Shown here one piece after another: positions 24,200 through 35,261 of a DNA stretch of 64,000 nt; the first letter of the stretch is position 1, and each line of letters opens with the position of its first letter. The notes beneath the pieces were generated by a model. It worked only from the letters and a program-made list of their open reading frames with translations, searched no databases and was not told where the DNA came from. The stretch lies in assembly GCA_013397935.1 (NCBI GenBank), contig VZRN01000756.1:448124-512123 (forward strand), written 5' to 3'. The translations under genes were made by a program, and so were the position numbers. The stretch comes from Dasyornis broadbenti (Eukaryota; Chordata; Aves; Passeriformes; Dasyornithidae).

Positions 24200-25360
24200 C
24201 TGCTGCCTCTCATTCTAATACACACACCAATTAACAAGCTTTATAAGCCTGCATTGCCTAACTTTCACAATATTTATCTGTAAGCATTTCTCTCAAAGGC
24301 AAAGTAAACCCAAAACCAATCATCTGTTAACCAGAATGAGTAATGAACAATCCTATTCTCTAGATAAATATTTGTTAATGTCTAAATGTAACAGTGGAAT
24401 TCTAAAGTCTTTAGGATAATTATCTATTCCCTTTTCTGTTCCCTTGAACAAGTCCCTTTTGGCTTGGGTTCTGCTAGTCAAACTTGGTAATGGTGACTCA
24501 TTTCTACAAAGTTCTCCCTTGAGATGGTAAAAGAGCATTGTTAGACCAAAACCTTCAGAGCCAAGAGAAGCTACTGAAGGAGCAGGTCAGCTGTCTGCAG
24601 AGTTACCTCTGTCATCAGGCAGCATGTTTTGAGATTTTCTGTCTGTCACCTTGGAGAGGTGTAAACACCAGTCAAACTAGTGAAACTGGGGAGATTATTA
24701 TAAAGGTACAGCAGAATTTAGGACAAGAATTCTAAAAAGAAAACTTCACTTAAGTCTGAAATGCAAAGATTGAGAAGAGTAAAAAAGAACCACCCTACAC
24801 CTGAACTATCTCTGACTGAAGTCTGAGGTTGCATGCTGATGGAATTGTACATAAATTAGGTTTCAGGTGCTCTGAAAACGGGATATAATGATACAATATG
24901 GAGAAATGGACAAGACAGATCTATGGAAATTTGTTTTGTATGGCAAAATGGAAATACCTTTGTTATTAGAGACATTGAATTCTAGAATGGAATTTTTATT
25001 GCAATTATCTGGAAAAAAAAAAAAAAGAATAGTTATACTCTAAAATTATTAACCAGATTGGACTATCAGAGAAAATTTACACTAGTAAGCTAAAACTTCC
25101 TAGAGAAGTTCCTGGGCATTGAGACAATCTAGCATGGGAATGGTACATATCTACATTAGTAATGACCAAAACTATGTCTCTGCATACAAACTACTTATTG
25201 GAAATTGTTTCTGGTCATATCTAGTTGCTCAAGTTTGGAATCAAACTTTGCAGTTTTTTGGTTTTAACCAGTAGCTATAGCAAGGCAGTTATGATTAAGC
25301 AATTGCATTGTGAAACTTGTAGTCATGGCTAATCCTTTGTTTTCAGGAAAAGGATACACA
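24200..25360. other. Intergenic between LTR fragments, no recognised gene
   Basis: AT-rich sequence with a run of A near 25013-25025. Nothing further is recognised. Confidence 0.5.
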
Positions 25361-25369
25361 ACCCCAAAA

Positions 25370-25830
25370 TGAATGGGCTGGAAGAGAGCCCTGGAATGAA
25401 GTCAGCAGGACTGAACAGTAACAGGGGAAAGGTAATTCTGGCAGGGCAGATCACAACCACCAATCTCCTGACCACCTACTCAAAACAGATCCCAAACTGG
25501 AATGGAGGAAAGAACTGCACGTGTGGAATAATTAGCATGAGAAATGAGAGCTATAACGAGCAAATAAGGGTTTGACTACTAATCAATGAAAAAGCTATCT
25601 CAACTGTAACCAATGAGTGCTGATGCCTTTGTTTGCTAAAATGCATAAATAGTGTAAAGTTTTGATGATGGTGAGCCAGACTTCTCTGGGTTGCCCCCTA
25701 ATTCCCTACTTTGCACAGAATACAATAAAGAGATAGGAATTCCTCACCTCAGTATGTGAAGTGGCATCGCACACCAACCAGGTGATGAGCCTATGCTTGG
25801 GACAACACTGGGATGTTCTAACTTTCAAAC
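25370..25830 (+). mobile_element. LTR fragment C, most complete of the three
   Basis: It contains GGTAATTCTGGCAGGGCAGA (compare fragment A), CAGATCACAACCACCAATCT (compare B), a CCAAT box near 25609, a TATA-like GCATAAATAG near 25643, AATAAA at 25724-25729, and a tail with GCACACC and an AGGTGATGAGCC segment. No internal coding sequence lies between A, B and C, so these are independent solo or truncated LTRs, or the remains of one decayed provirus. Confidence 0.62.
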
Positions 25831-25929
25831 CACACCCATTAAATATTTGCAACTGTCAAAATCGTGTCAAAGAACGTATTACTCATTTCGAGTATAAATG
25901 ATTGCATTTCTGTTTCCAGTTCAATTTAG

Positions 25930-26069
25930 TTTATTAGCATCCCAAAATCTCTGCTTTTAGTACATACAGAACAACTTAATGGTTTATTTAAGAAATGGAA
26001 ATTAGTATAAGTAAAAACTTGCCCACGATTAGACACAGAATGCAATTATTATTCTCGAACCAGTGACTT
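25930..26069 (-). terminator. PTGR2 3' UTR with two AATAAA signals
   Basis: On the minus strand AATAAA occurs at 25988-25983 and again at 25935-25930, about 80 and 135 bases after the PTGR2 stop. Either could direct cleavage, giving a short 3' UTR. LTR fragment C starts its tail only about 100 bases further, in the opposite orientation. Confidence 0.6.
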
Positions 26070-26134
26070 TTACTTCGAAACTGAGACGATCTGTTTTCCA
26101 ATATTGCCTCCATTCATCATGGACTGGAAAGCAG
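26070..26134 (-). CDS. PTGR2: PTGR2 terminal coding exon 10
   Basis: Acceptor CCTTGTAG on minus. It encodes AFQSMMNGGNIGKQIVSVSK and TAA (26072-26070). The NGGNIGKQI motif is the usual end of the family. Confidence 0.96.
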
Positions 26135-29100
26135 CTACAAGGTAAATAATGAAATAAGTTAGTGCCAAGCAAAACAAGCCAAATAGCTTCTAAAAAAGAA
26201 ACCAAAAATGGTAGAAGCACACATATTAAGCAGCTCCCCAAAAAGGAGAGATACCATTTGGGACCTAAGCATATTTATCCTTAATGATGTGCTAAATTAA
26301 GAAGGGGATTAAAAAAAAAAAAAAAAAGCTACCCTGTAATAAACTGCTAAGGCAGCTTTGTGTAATAATATTATAAAATTATCTGTAAGCAACTGTTTGA
26401 CCCTATAGAAGTTAACTACGTTTGCTGCTTTTGTGATATGTTAGCAAAAACAGATAAGGCAAGACTGGAGAGCCCACAAATGCTGTGGGTTTCACAAACC
26501 TTTGCAAAAAAAAAAGTTTATAAATATTGCACAATAGTGTGAGAAGCTGGTGCAAAAGAATATAACTTTGAGTAAACAAAGTGTGAAAGAATGATATATG
26601 ACTGCTATATTTGACCAAATTCCTTCAAAATACATATGTATACCAGTATGCAGCAATTAGCAATGACTAGAATAAATTGAAATCTCTAATATTTGGTTAT
26701 CACTTAATTCTACTAGTTTCCAATCTTGTGGGACTAAAGACTAAATCATACCCATCCCTCTTAATTGAAAGGGAAGCATTCTTACAGCACATCTTGGATC
26801 ACATGGCCCATGTCACCAGACCCCTAATTTTTACACTTCCTTTGTTACAGATATTTTGAACAGGCTACAGGATATTTTGTTTTGTTAAAAGAAATTAACT
26901 TTTATTTTCTTTAGTAATATGCTTAGCCCTTTCTTGGGTGTACTCTTGATTTTATTTTTTTATCAGCAAATCCAACAACAACCTCTGTTAGATATTGGGC
27001 TTTTAAAGTATAAGGTCAAGGATTTTAAAAAAGCATTTTCTTACACACAAGTGCTAAGAAATGGGCAGCACTTTAAACCTCTAAGATCAGGATGACTACC
27101 ATCAGCTGCTAAGGTAGCAGCCTAAGAATAAATTCCCCTCAGTACTAAAACAACACAAGAAAAATAAAAAATCTGAATTCATATTGAATTATTTTTAATA
27201 GATAATAATTTTCTTACATAACATTTTAATAATTTGTGAAGATATATTTTAACATAAAAATACTGCATTTGCAAATACAAAAATCTAAATTGGCAAATGA
27301 AACAAAGGAGGTAGTTAACCTCTAATGTAATTGTTTTTAATCAGGTTGTTATTATTATTCTTTGAAAACGATGTAAAGATCTTACCACCAATGTTTGCTA
27401 AGCCTTCTACCACGGTCTCTCTGACCTGTCAATGCAAACAAGCTCTTTCAGTTTTCCTCAAAAAAGAGTAGCATTTCACATTTCTTAGAAATATGCCAAG
27501 AAACTGCCACTGAAACTCCCCAAAACTAGACTTCCCTCACTACAATTGACAGGGCTCTGTTTGGACCAGATTCTTACATCAAGAGAGGTGTGAATATTTT
27601 CTGATAAATTTGCAGGTGATTTAATTCTTCAATCAGATCCCTGCCCCCACCAAAATTTAATGTCTCGGTATTTTCCCAGGAAGATTTACTGATCACCCAG
27701 AAACAAAAACTAATTCAGACAGACCTCACAGGGAAGGCAGGGTTAAGCATATACCCACTGCAAAGTAATAAATGGTGATAATAAAGCTTGAAGCAAAATT
27801 TCAGACAAGATCTTCCAAAGCATTCAAGATACTTAATCAGGTATTTGAAAGTACGTATTTTTGAAAGCCTGATCCTTTAAGTAAAAAAGCACTTGCAGCC
27901 TACGCTGAAATAAAGAAGACAGCTATGAGGAGTATGTAATCAGAAAAGTCTGTCATACTACAGTCAGACCATTCTCAGCAGGTACCTTTTAAAACAGTGC
28001 TACCTAATAAGCTTTCAATTATACTTACACATTTTTTAAAAAGTCTGTTCAATCCTGAGGCACAGGAAGAGAGCCAGAGACAAAGAAATCAGTCATCTTG
28101 TAGTAGGAGATAGTACCAAGGAGTACAGAACAAACCTAGAAGTTCTCACCTTCAGTTTACCCTCTTGGATCCACTGGCAGAGTTGCAATACACTAGCTTC
28201 TTGTTTGTCCATGTAGTTCAACACTAAGAATCTTTCCCTGTTAAAGAAAAGAATGAGATTTGATTTGAGAAACCTTGGTCAACATACTTGAAAATCTTTA
28301 CAAATCTTTTCAGGAAACAGCCTTGTTGAAACTGAAGGGTTATGAGCACAAATTATAATTAAAAGCAGCTCAGGGCTTTGGCAGCTTGTTGTGACACCTT
28401 CCTGCAGTGGGAGCTTGACAGTAACATCAGTCTTAGATAGGTAATTCTGTTCAAGTATTAGAGAGAGAAGAGTAAGAAAAATCAAGTACTATCACCAGAA
28501 TAGGCAAATATCCATGAAGTGTAAGTAAATTCCTATTATTTTTACCTCTTTTTTTCTTTTTAGTGGTAGTGGACCTGCAACTAGATGGTGAGAATAACTT
28601 CCAGGCTGCCCACAATTGTGCATATCCTGTTGTCATGGCTTTCTATAACAATTGAGAAACTGAAATGATATCAAAAATGATAACTACTTCTAGGAGCATA
28701 CTGACTAAATTCTCCACTGCATACTACTATGCATGGTGTATTTTACTATTTTTATTAATTTTAGAAGTGCAGACAACAGTAACAGGGACAAGGAAGGATT
28801 TTAATTAGAAAAGATCAATTCATTTGCACAGCAATCAAGTCTCCCCAATATCTTGCAATACAATGACTGAAAAGTCTCCTAAGATTCTCCTCCTAATCTC
28901 TGCCTTAGCTCCATCTGAATCCTAAGAGGAGATTTAGCAATTCCCAGAGTCAGAACATAATACAAATGTTTTACCCATTTATATCTGTCACACCTACAGT
29001 TCCATTATCTAATAAGCCCCCAAATACTAAAAATGTAATTTCAATAAAATCGCTGCATCAGCTGCATCCTTATGCAACTTTTTGCATCCACCAACTTTTA

Positions 29101-32100
29101 AAGATTATATCTTCTCTGTCTGAACTATGATATTTTGAGAGAAGGCACTCTGCAAAACATCTGAGAACAGAACTCAGCAACACTTTCCCTTGTACTAAAG
29201 AATTGTCAGAGATTCCAGGATTAAATCAAGCAACCACAAAGAAAGTGTAACAACTAACATTTGTGATTCTACATAACAAGATCCTCTCCCATTTTTTATG
29301 CTGATAAAGACAAATGTAACAGAAAGGATTTACTGATGCCAGGATTATAATTTCCTTTTTAGGCATGGCAGCATTCTGTTCCAATTACAAGTAGCTACTG
29401 TGGATTACAGACTGCCTTCCAAACATCAGAGTCACAACATCGTGTGCACAATCTATGTGGAACCCAGTCACAAGTTCTGGAGGAGAAATATACCTTGTGA
29501 TGTTCCTTTCTTTCTGTATTTTTTCTATGTCAGGAGGCAGCGGAGGAGGATAAGGCACATCTTTGTTATACTGAGAAATCTGTCCACACAGGATGATATG
29601 GCTGTTCTGATTCATCTGTTTGGGACAGCACAAAGTGAGAAAAATTACATTCCTCAGTCTCAGAAACTAAATTTTTCAGAGATGCAATAGATGACATTGA
29701 AAAATTTTCACTAGCCACATTTCCCATAAAAGAGTGGGAGAATTGCATGCAGTCCCATTCAATCCATGACAACATTCAAATAGGTAAATGCAAGGCAATA
29801 GTGGAAAAATAACTGCTAGGTAGCCTAGTGTACATTTACAAGGCACTAAATAGAAAGCATATAGGAAATTGTTATCTTACTGTGTGCCCTTTTTGTCAGG
29901 AGAAGAGGGGTAATAGGAGAAAGAAGTTTAATACACCTGCTGAATAGAACACAGCTGTGATTTAGAGCTCCCAAATATGGCATTGCCACCAAAGCCCCCC
30001 CACAAAGAGACAGAGTGGTTGTATGTTAACAATGAAGAGTCTTTAAGGAGACCCAGCACAGGTGGTCTTTCCAGGAGCCAGCAAACCAAAGCTGACAAAA
30101 CACAAGTTTACTGCACTGACAGACAAGGCTTTTAGAGAGTACTACCGTATTACCAAGTCTCCTGGCCAAAGACGCAAGAGATGAGAAACAGAAATCGTGT
30201 ATCTATTACTGTACTGCCAGGTTGTCCAAATGATGGGCACTGATTTCAGATATCTGATTGCTCTTTAAGACCAGGATCAGCACGTGAAGTCGATCACTGA
30301 AGTGGAAAGCCTGCTCTGCTGTATTAGAGGCTGGACTCCAGTATGAATTAATTGAAAGCTGGGCATGCAGACATTGGAGAATGACTAGAAAAAACCTGAC
30401 AGCTGAAATAATCACCTGACTTATAACCGTATCACTGATGTCTCCACCAACATTGTCAAAGTAAACATCCACACCACCTGCGCAGAGTTCGCGTAGCTGT
30501 TTTGCCACATCCCCCTTCTTGTAATTGATAGCAGCATCGAACCCCATTTCTTGGACCAAAATGGAGCACTTTTCATCTGTTCCAGCAATCCCCACTACTC
30601 TAGAGCAGCCCTCCAGACGGCCAATCTGCAGGCACAGAATTAAAAAAAAGCAACCAAACCAACCAAAAACCCCAAACAATAAAGACAAGTTACATCACTC
30701 ATCTGCATAAAAGTACCAATGAAAGAAAGGGGCTCTTAATGGATGTTAGTTATCCCCCATTCCTCTAAACCTCAGGCAGCAAATACTTCCACGTCATGTG
30801 ACATAACTGCCTCTCGTCACTCTCTCCTCACACCTACATATAGGGCAGGTACAATAAAAATTTGCCATCTTTCCAAACTCACGGACTGCAGAAGACTAAA
30901 TGTGGGGAGTCATCAATGACTGCCAGTACTGGAGAACCAAATACAGTATAAAATTACCATCTGCCAAGTACCATAACATAACTAAGAAAGGAAAAAAAAA
31001 ACTAGACAATAATTCATTTAAATCCAATCTTCTTAGATTTGCTTATGCATTGTTTCTTCTGAGCTTCTCTTTATTAGTAGGTCTACAGCTTGCTTAATGT
31101 CTATTGTGTTTGTATATATATATATGAGTATATCTAGACAGATATTTGTAGATACACACATACACTGCAACAGGTTCTGCAAACAGAGGAGGATAAAAGG
31201 ACTGTAAAATTCAAAACACAAAGGATATCATGGAACACAGCACAATGGGTTTACTGCATTTTTTTACTATTTTCTAATAGAAAAAAAGAAAATCTCTAGA
31301 AAATACAAAGACAGTGTTGGAATGACAGGTGACTATATAAATGTATAATAAATACATGAGTTTATCCCATCTATTTTACTTGTGCTAGCAACAAGTAATA
31401 ACCACCATCTGCTTTCTCCTATCCCTATTTAATGAAACGTAAGTTTCATATGTAAAGTCCTTCTCAGTGAGAGAGTATGTGCCAAATCTGTGAAACTGAT
31501 CCTTCTCATGGGATTATACCTGCTCATGTTTACAATGATTTTAATAACCAGCATGTTTCAGAAGACAAAACTTGGAAAGAGAATATGTTTGTGTGCCCCA
31601 AGCTTACACCTACCTGGCCAGCCAAAGAGCCACAGGCACCAGCTGCTCCGCTCACCACCATGGTCTGATTTGCACCGGCAGCCACATGCCCTTTCTCCCT
31701 TATTCCCAGCAGGGCCGTCAGCCCCGTGATGCCAGCTGCACCCAGAAAGTAGGAAAGCCGTCCATTTACAAGCTGTGGAACAAGCTATGGAACAGAAATA
31801 CATGGTAGAGGTCATTTGTTTTTAAGGTGAGGCTTTGCTCTTTGATTGCCTGAAGGTAGAAGACTAACTCAGTATATTTACCAGGCAAGGTAGGAACAGG
31901 CTATCTCTAGCTAACAACAAGTTTGTACAAATATTGTATGTCTGTGGTTTTAGAAGAAGTTTTCAAACAAAGTAACGCACAAAAACTTAAAATTATGGAA
32001 GTGTTAAAAAGCAGTTGGGAGATAAGTTTCCAGCAATGATGAACCAACCCTATGCTAGCATAAAGGATAAAAATGCACCATTTTATCAAATATAGTGATT

Positions 32101-35100
32101 GCAGATCAGTGGCAAAGAGTCCTAAAGGAAGAAGTTTATTGGAAAGTATAAATTCTCAAACTACAATAATTTTCTGTTACAAGAGAACAATCAACACAAT
32201 ATCCCTAATGCACTGAAACCTCTCTACTTTCAACTTAATATTAAATACCCTTTCTTATGTGCATGTAAAACCTCAAGTAAAAGCTTTTACTAACATAGGT
32301 TAATAAAATAAATGAAATATACCTAAAGCCTTTTACATCTTACAAAAACACCCATTGTAGAGGAGTTCTACTAGAATTAGAATAATTAAGATAATTAATT
32401 AACTGAAGCAACTTCAGGGAAATTTCTTAAAAAAGCAATTGAAATAATACGGGCCTGTCTGTTAACCAGCAAAAGCATCTATATTTTGTTATGAAAAAAC
32501 CTGAAATTTACAAAAATTTTGGCACCTATGAGTTGATCTTGAGACCTGATGAGTTGATTTTGAGACTTGATTGTTTCAATAAGGTATGCTTGGTTTTGAC
32601 TAAAAAATAGTGTCATTAGCAGCTATTTAGGGAAAAAAATGTTTAGGATAAAAATAGTCACAACCTGGGCTTTTCATTTGAATTACCTTTTGTAGCAAGC
32701 TTCCATCGAGAATTGCCACTGTCTGCCAGGGCCAAGTGAAGGAAGTTACAAAGTCTCCTTTAGCGAGGTTATCATACTTGCTCTCCTCCACAATCCCAAT
32801 ACCCCCACCGTCAGCAACTTCAGACAGCTGCCAGGGCTGCAGGTAATCAGAGCCCGTGTCCTCATTCATTCGGCAGCGCTGAAAGACAAGGCTTTAATGA
32901 AAGGCTCTGATGGAACACAATTGTTTATCAGTTCAAATTGAGTGGGGGATGAAATATGTTTAGAACCTCAAAAACAAAGAGCTACTCAAAAATTTCTCAA
33001 TAAGCCCCATATATTCATAATCTTTTCTTAGATCACTCTTTCCCCTTGTTTGCTCAGTACAAAAGGAGGATGGACCACCCTGATCTGCTCCAGCAGTGTT
33101 ACCAAAATCAACACATTCTATAGACTTTGGCTCAAAGTTCCCCATGCAACTGATGATGACTGGCTCGGGTCTCATGAGAATCCTACAAACGCTATTCCTT
33201 AACTGAAGGAATCCTAGAAACGCAGGATTGAAAAAAACACCCACAAGTAATTTAGTCCATGCCTGTGCACTGAGGAGCAGTCAAATATATGTAGACCATC
33301 CCTGACAGAGATCTGTTCAATGAAACATCTTGAAATCTGAGGCATTTTCTTTGCAGCTTCCCCTACAGACACAGCTAATATTTCAAGATTCTTAAACTTT
33401 CCTTAATTTCCAAGCTAAATGTACTTTCCTGAAATTTAGACTGTTTCTTTTCTACTATCGCCATCTATGGAGGGAATAAATGACTGGAATTCTCTTTACA
33501 GCAAACTTTTACAGAGTGTGTAGGTCTGGTTCTTCTTCTAAGTTCACTTCCATTTCAACCCACAATTCTCCCAACTCCATGATTTCTGTAATTCGCATGA
33601 CTGGAAAAAAAAAGTATATTAAAAAGGCCAAGTTCACAAAAGCTGATACAAACAAATCTGTAATGGCATACCAGGGCTCACAGGCTCTTCCTGGTCCTAC
33701 AAAGTCATATTCCTATATATATCCCAGGCATATTCATGCCAAATTCCTTCCCAATATAACTCCATCAGAATGAACACAATTACTAAGCTATACCAGAGAA
33801 ATATTAGTTCTGTAAATGGTAACTTTGGTGTTAAACATCATGACAGGTACAGAATTGAAGGTACTTTAAAAAACAAATCCTGGCTTAGCTCTTAAGTCCA
33901 TCACCTACCATGTAGGGGTCCACTGAGAGATAGAGAGTTTTAACACGCACTTGTCCTGCTTGGACCGTATCTGCTATTGTACTTTGCTCCAGTCGGAAGT
34001 TTTCAGCCACTGGCACTCCATTCTTACCTAGAGTTATTTTAAAATTAAACAAATAAATGAATCAATATAGAGCTTAATCAATATGGGAAGGCCTTTTTTT
34101 AAGGTAGTCCTTTCTAGAATAAATTAGGTTATATATTTACTTTTATATATAAAACTACCAATCAACCTTTCTGCCTCTTTTGACCCAAGTGAGACTGAGC
34201 AAATGCAGATAACAGCCACTGCACATCCATATGCCAGAGCATCCCTTTGCAGAGACTTCCTTAAAATAAAGCTTCCCAGAAACACCCATAAAACTGCAGC
34301 AAGAACCCCAGTACTGGAGGCTTCATCCTCAGGTTGGTACCACATGCAGCAGATCAATCAGACTGACAACTGGAACCTCTGGCACTGAGACAGCCTTGTC
34401 TATTTTAAGTCAGAGTGACTGCACAACTACAGCAGGCTCCTGCTGTAACATTTGACAGACTTATTTGCAGGTCACACAATAGTTTTAAAACTATTTTAGC
34501 ATTAAGTAACATACAATACTCCCTCCAAAACTTAATGTCTTCTACACCAGATGATTTATGAACTCACTGTTCAAAATACTGTGCTGATAGCCATAACGAG
34601 GCAAATGTGTAAGCAAGAAAGTAAACAAAACCTCAAGACTGTAAATTTAAAAAACAAACCCTCTGAAACATGAGAGAAATAAAAGACTCAATATCCACTA
34701 CAAGGACACAAAAATTAAGAGCAACAAAATATTTTAGTCATCTCTCAAAATGCAAAAGGAACAAATGGGAGAACTAAAAAGTCATGTTCAGTAATCTTTC
34801 TTCACTTTCAGCCCCTATGCTTAGAGTTTTCTCCTATGTTATGAATTAACCCTTTTTTCTTCACCCAACAGTTTAGAAATCTGCATATACAGACTAAACA
34901 AATGCACTTTTGATATTTCTTACATATTTAATAGAAATTTATTTATATTAATAAAATTTACTTATATTAATATACACATTTATTACAAACAAATTTATTT
35001 ATATTAATGGAAATAAATTAATAAATTTTATACATGAATAAATGCATTTTAAATAACATTTATTGCTGCATGCAATATTAAGATATATAAATGTCAAGAT

Positions 35101-35229
35101 CTCAAGTTAGTGTCTTTTTCTACCCTCAGCATTTTGGAGCATTTGGCAAATAGAACAAATACATTGCTTCTTTAGTGGAGAGAAATACGTACCAGGCCGT
35201 GAATTCAGCACTACTCTTTGTATAATCAT
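26070..35229 (-). CDS. PTGR2: PTGR2, prostaglandin reductase 2 (15-oxoprostaglandin 13-reductase), complete CDS
   Basis: Nine coding exons on the minus strand (35229-35193, 34027-33909, 32878-32687, 31784-31614, 30625-30416, 29615-29494, 28237-28150, 27425-27386, 26134-26070) join to 1044 nt: 347 residues and TAA. Human PTGR2 has 351 residues. It is a cytosolic medium-chain dehydrogenase/reductase (leukotriene B4 dehydrogenase type) that uses NADPH to reduce the 13,14 double bond of 15-keto-prostaglandins. The cofactor loop is VVSGAAGACGSLAGQIG (about residues 159-175). Tyr64 (in GSDY) and Tyr259 (in QISQYNKDVPYPPP), which I recall as catalytically important in the human enzyme, are both present. 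Human Tyr100 (FYWPWQ) is Thr here. The C-terminus ends IVSVSK, shorter than human. All introns are GT/AG and no frame break is seen. The promoter is a CpG island at about 40.3 kb. Confidence 0.97.
27386..27425 (-). CDS. PTGR2: PTGR2 coding exon 9 (40 nt)
   Basis: A small exon between TTGACAG and GTAAGA (minus). It encodes VRETVVEGLANIG plus one base of an alanine codon. It is too short for ORF scans and is supported by phase and family sequence. Confidence 0.93.
28150..28237 (-). CDS. PTGR2: PTGR2 coding exon 8
   Basis: Acceptor TTAACAG and donor GTGAGA (minus). It encodes ERFLVLNYMDKQEASVLQLC, then QWIQEGKLK. Confidence 0.95.
29494..29615 (-). CDS. PTGR2: PTGR2 coding exon 7
   Basis: Acceptor CCAAACAG and donor GTATAT (minus). 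It encodes MNQNSHIILCGQISQYNKDV, then PYPPPLPPDIEKIQKERNIT. It holds Tyr259 and the proline-rich segment near the substrate site. Confidence 0.96.
30416..30625 (-). CDS. PTGR2: PTGR2 coding exon 6
   Basis: Acceptor TGCCTGCAG and donor GTGATT (minus). It encodes IGRLEGCSRVVGIAGTDEKC, then GFDAAINYKKGDV and VDVYFDNVGGDISDTVISQ. The FDNVGG motif is typical of this reductase family. Confidence 0.96.
31614..31784 (-). CDS. PTGR2: PTGR2 coding exon 5
   Basis: Acceptor TTCCATAG and donor GTAGGT (minus). It encodes LVPQLVNGRLSYFLGAAGIT, then ANQTMVVSGAAGACGSLAGQ, the nucleotide-binding loop. The first two residues (LV) replace the human VD. Confidence 0.96.
32687..32878 (-). CDS. PTGR2: PTGR2 coding exon 4
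   Basis: Acceptor TCTTTCAG and donor GTAATT (minus), 64 whole codons. It encodes RCRMNEDTGSDYLQPWQLSE, then VADGGGIGIVEESK and GDFVTSFTWPWQ. It contains Tyr64; residue 100 is Thr. Confidence 0.96.
33196..33450 (-). mobile_element. Old antisense CR1 3' end (diverged)
   Basis: The + strand shows a degraded antisense CR1 tail: a CCTAGAAACGCAGGATTG start, TAGTCCATGCCTGTGC, a TAGACCATCCCTGACAG segment and then pyrimidine-rich lines. These are hallmarks of the CR1 3' UTR in reverse. It lies in PTGR2 intron 3, in sense with PTGR2. Confidence 0.62.
33909..34027 (-). CDS. PTGR2: PTGR2 coding exon 3
   Basis: Acceptor AACTCTAG and donor GTAGGT (minus). It encodes KNGVPVAENFRLEQSTIADT, then VKTLYLSVDPYM. 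The exon begins GTAAGA, so the acceptor and exon start together read AG|GTAAGA, a donor-like sequence directly after the acceptor. Confidence 0.94.
35193..35229 (-). CDS. PTGR2: PTGR2 coding exon 2 (start codon)
   Basis: Exon 2 spans 35261-35193. The first 32 bases are 5' UTR and the ATG is at 35229-35227. It encodes MIIQRVVLNSRP plus one base of glycine. The start matches the human protein residue for residue in length. Acceptor TTTTGTAG, donor GTACGT. Confidence 0.94.
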
Positions 35230-35261
35230 CTCTGCTTTTGCAGCAATTTCACAATGGATTT

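Noticed and set aside
30206..30415. Extension of the PTGR2 exon 6 frame beyond its donor
   Set aside because: Family similarity ends exactly at the GTGATT donor; the rest is intron read-through.
32960..33244. 94-codon minus-strand frame in PTGR2 intron 3
   Set aside because: It partly overlaps an old CR1-like segment and has no family match; PTGR2 phases are complete without it.
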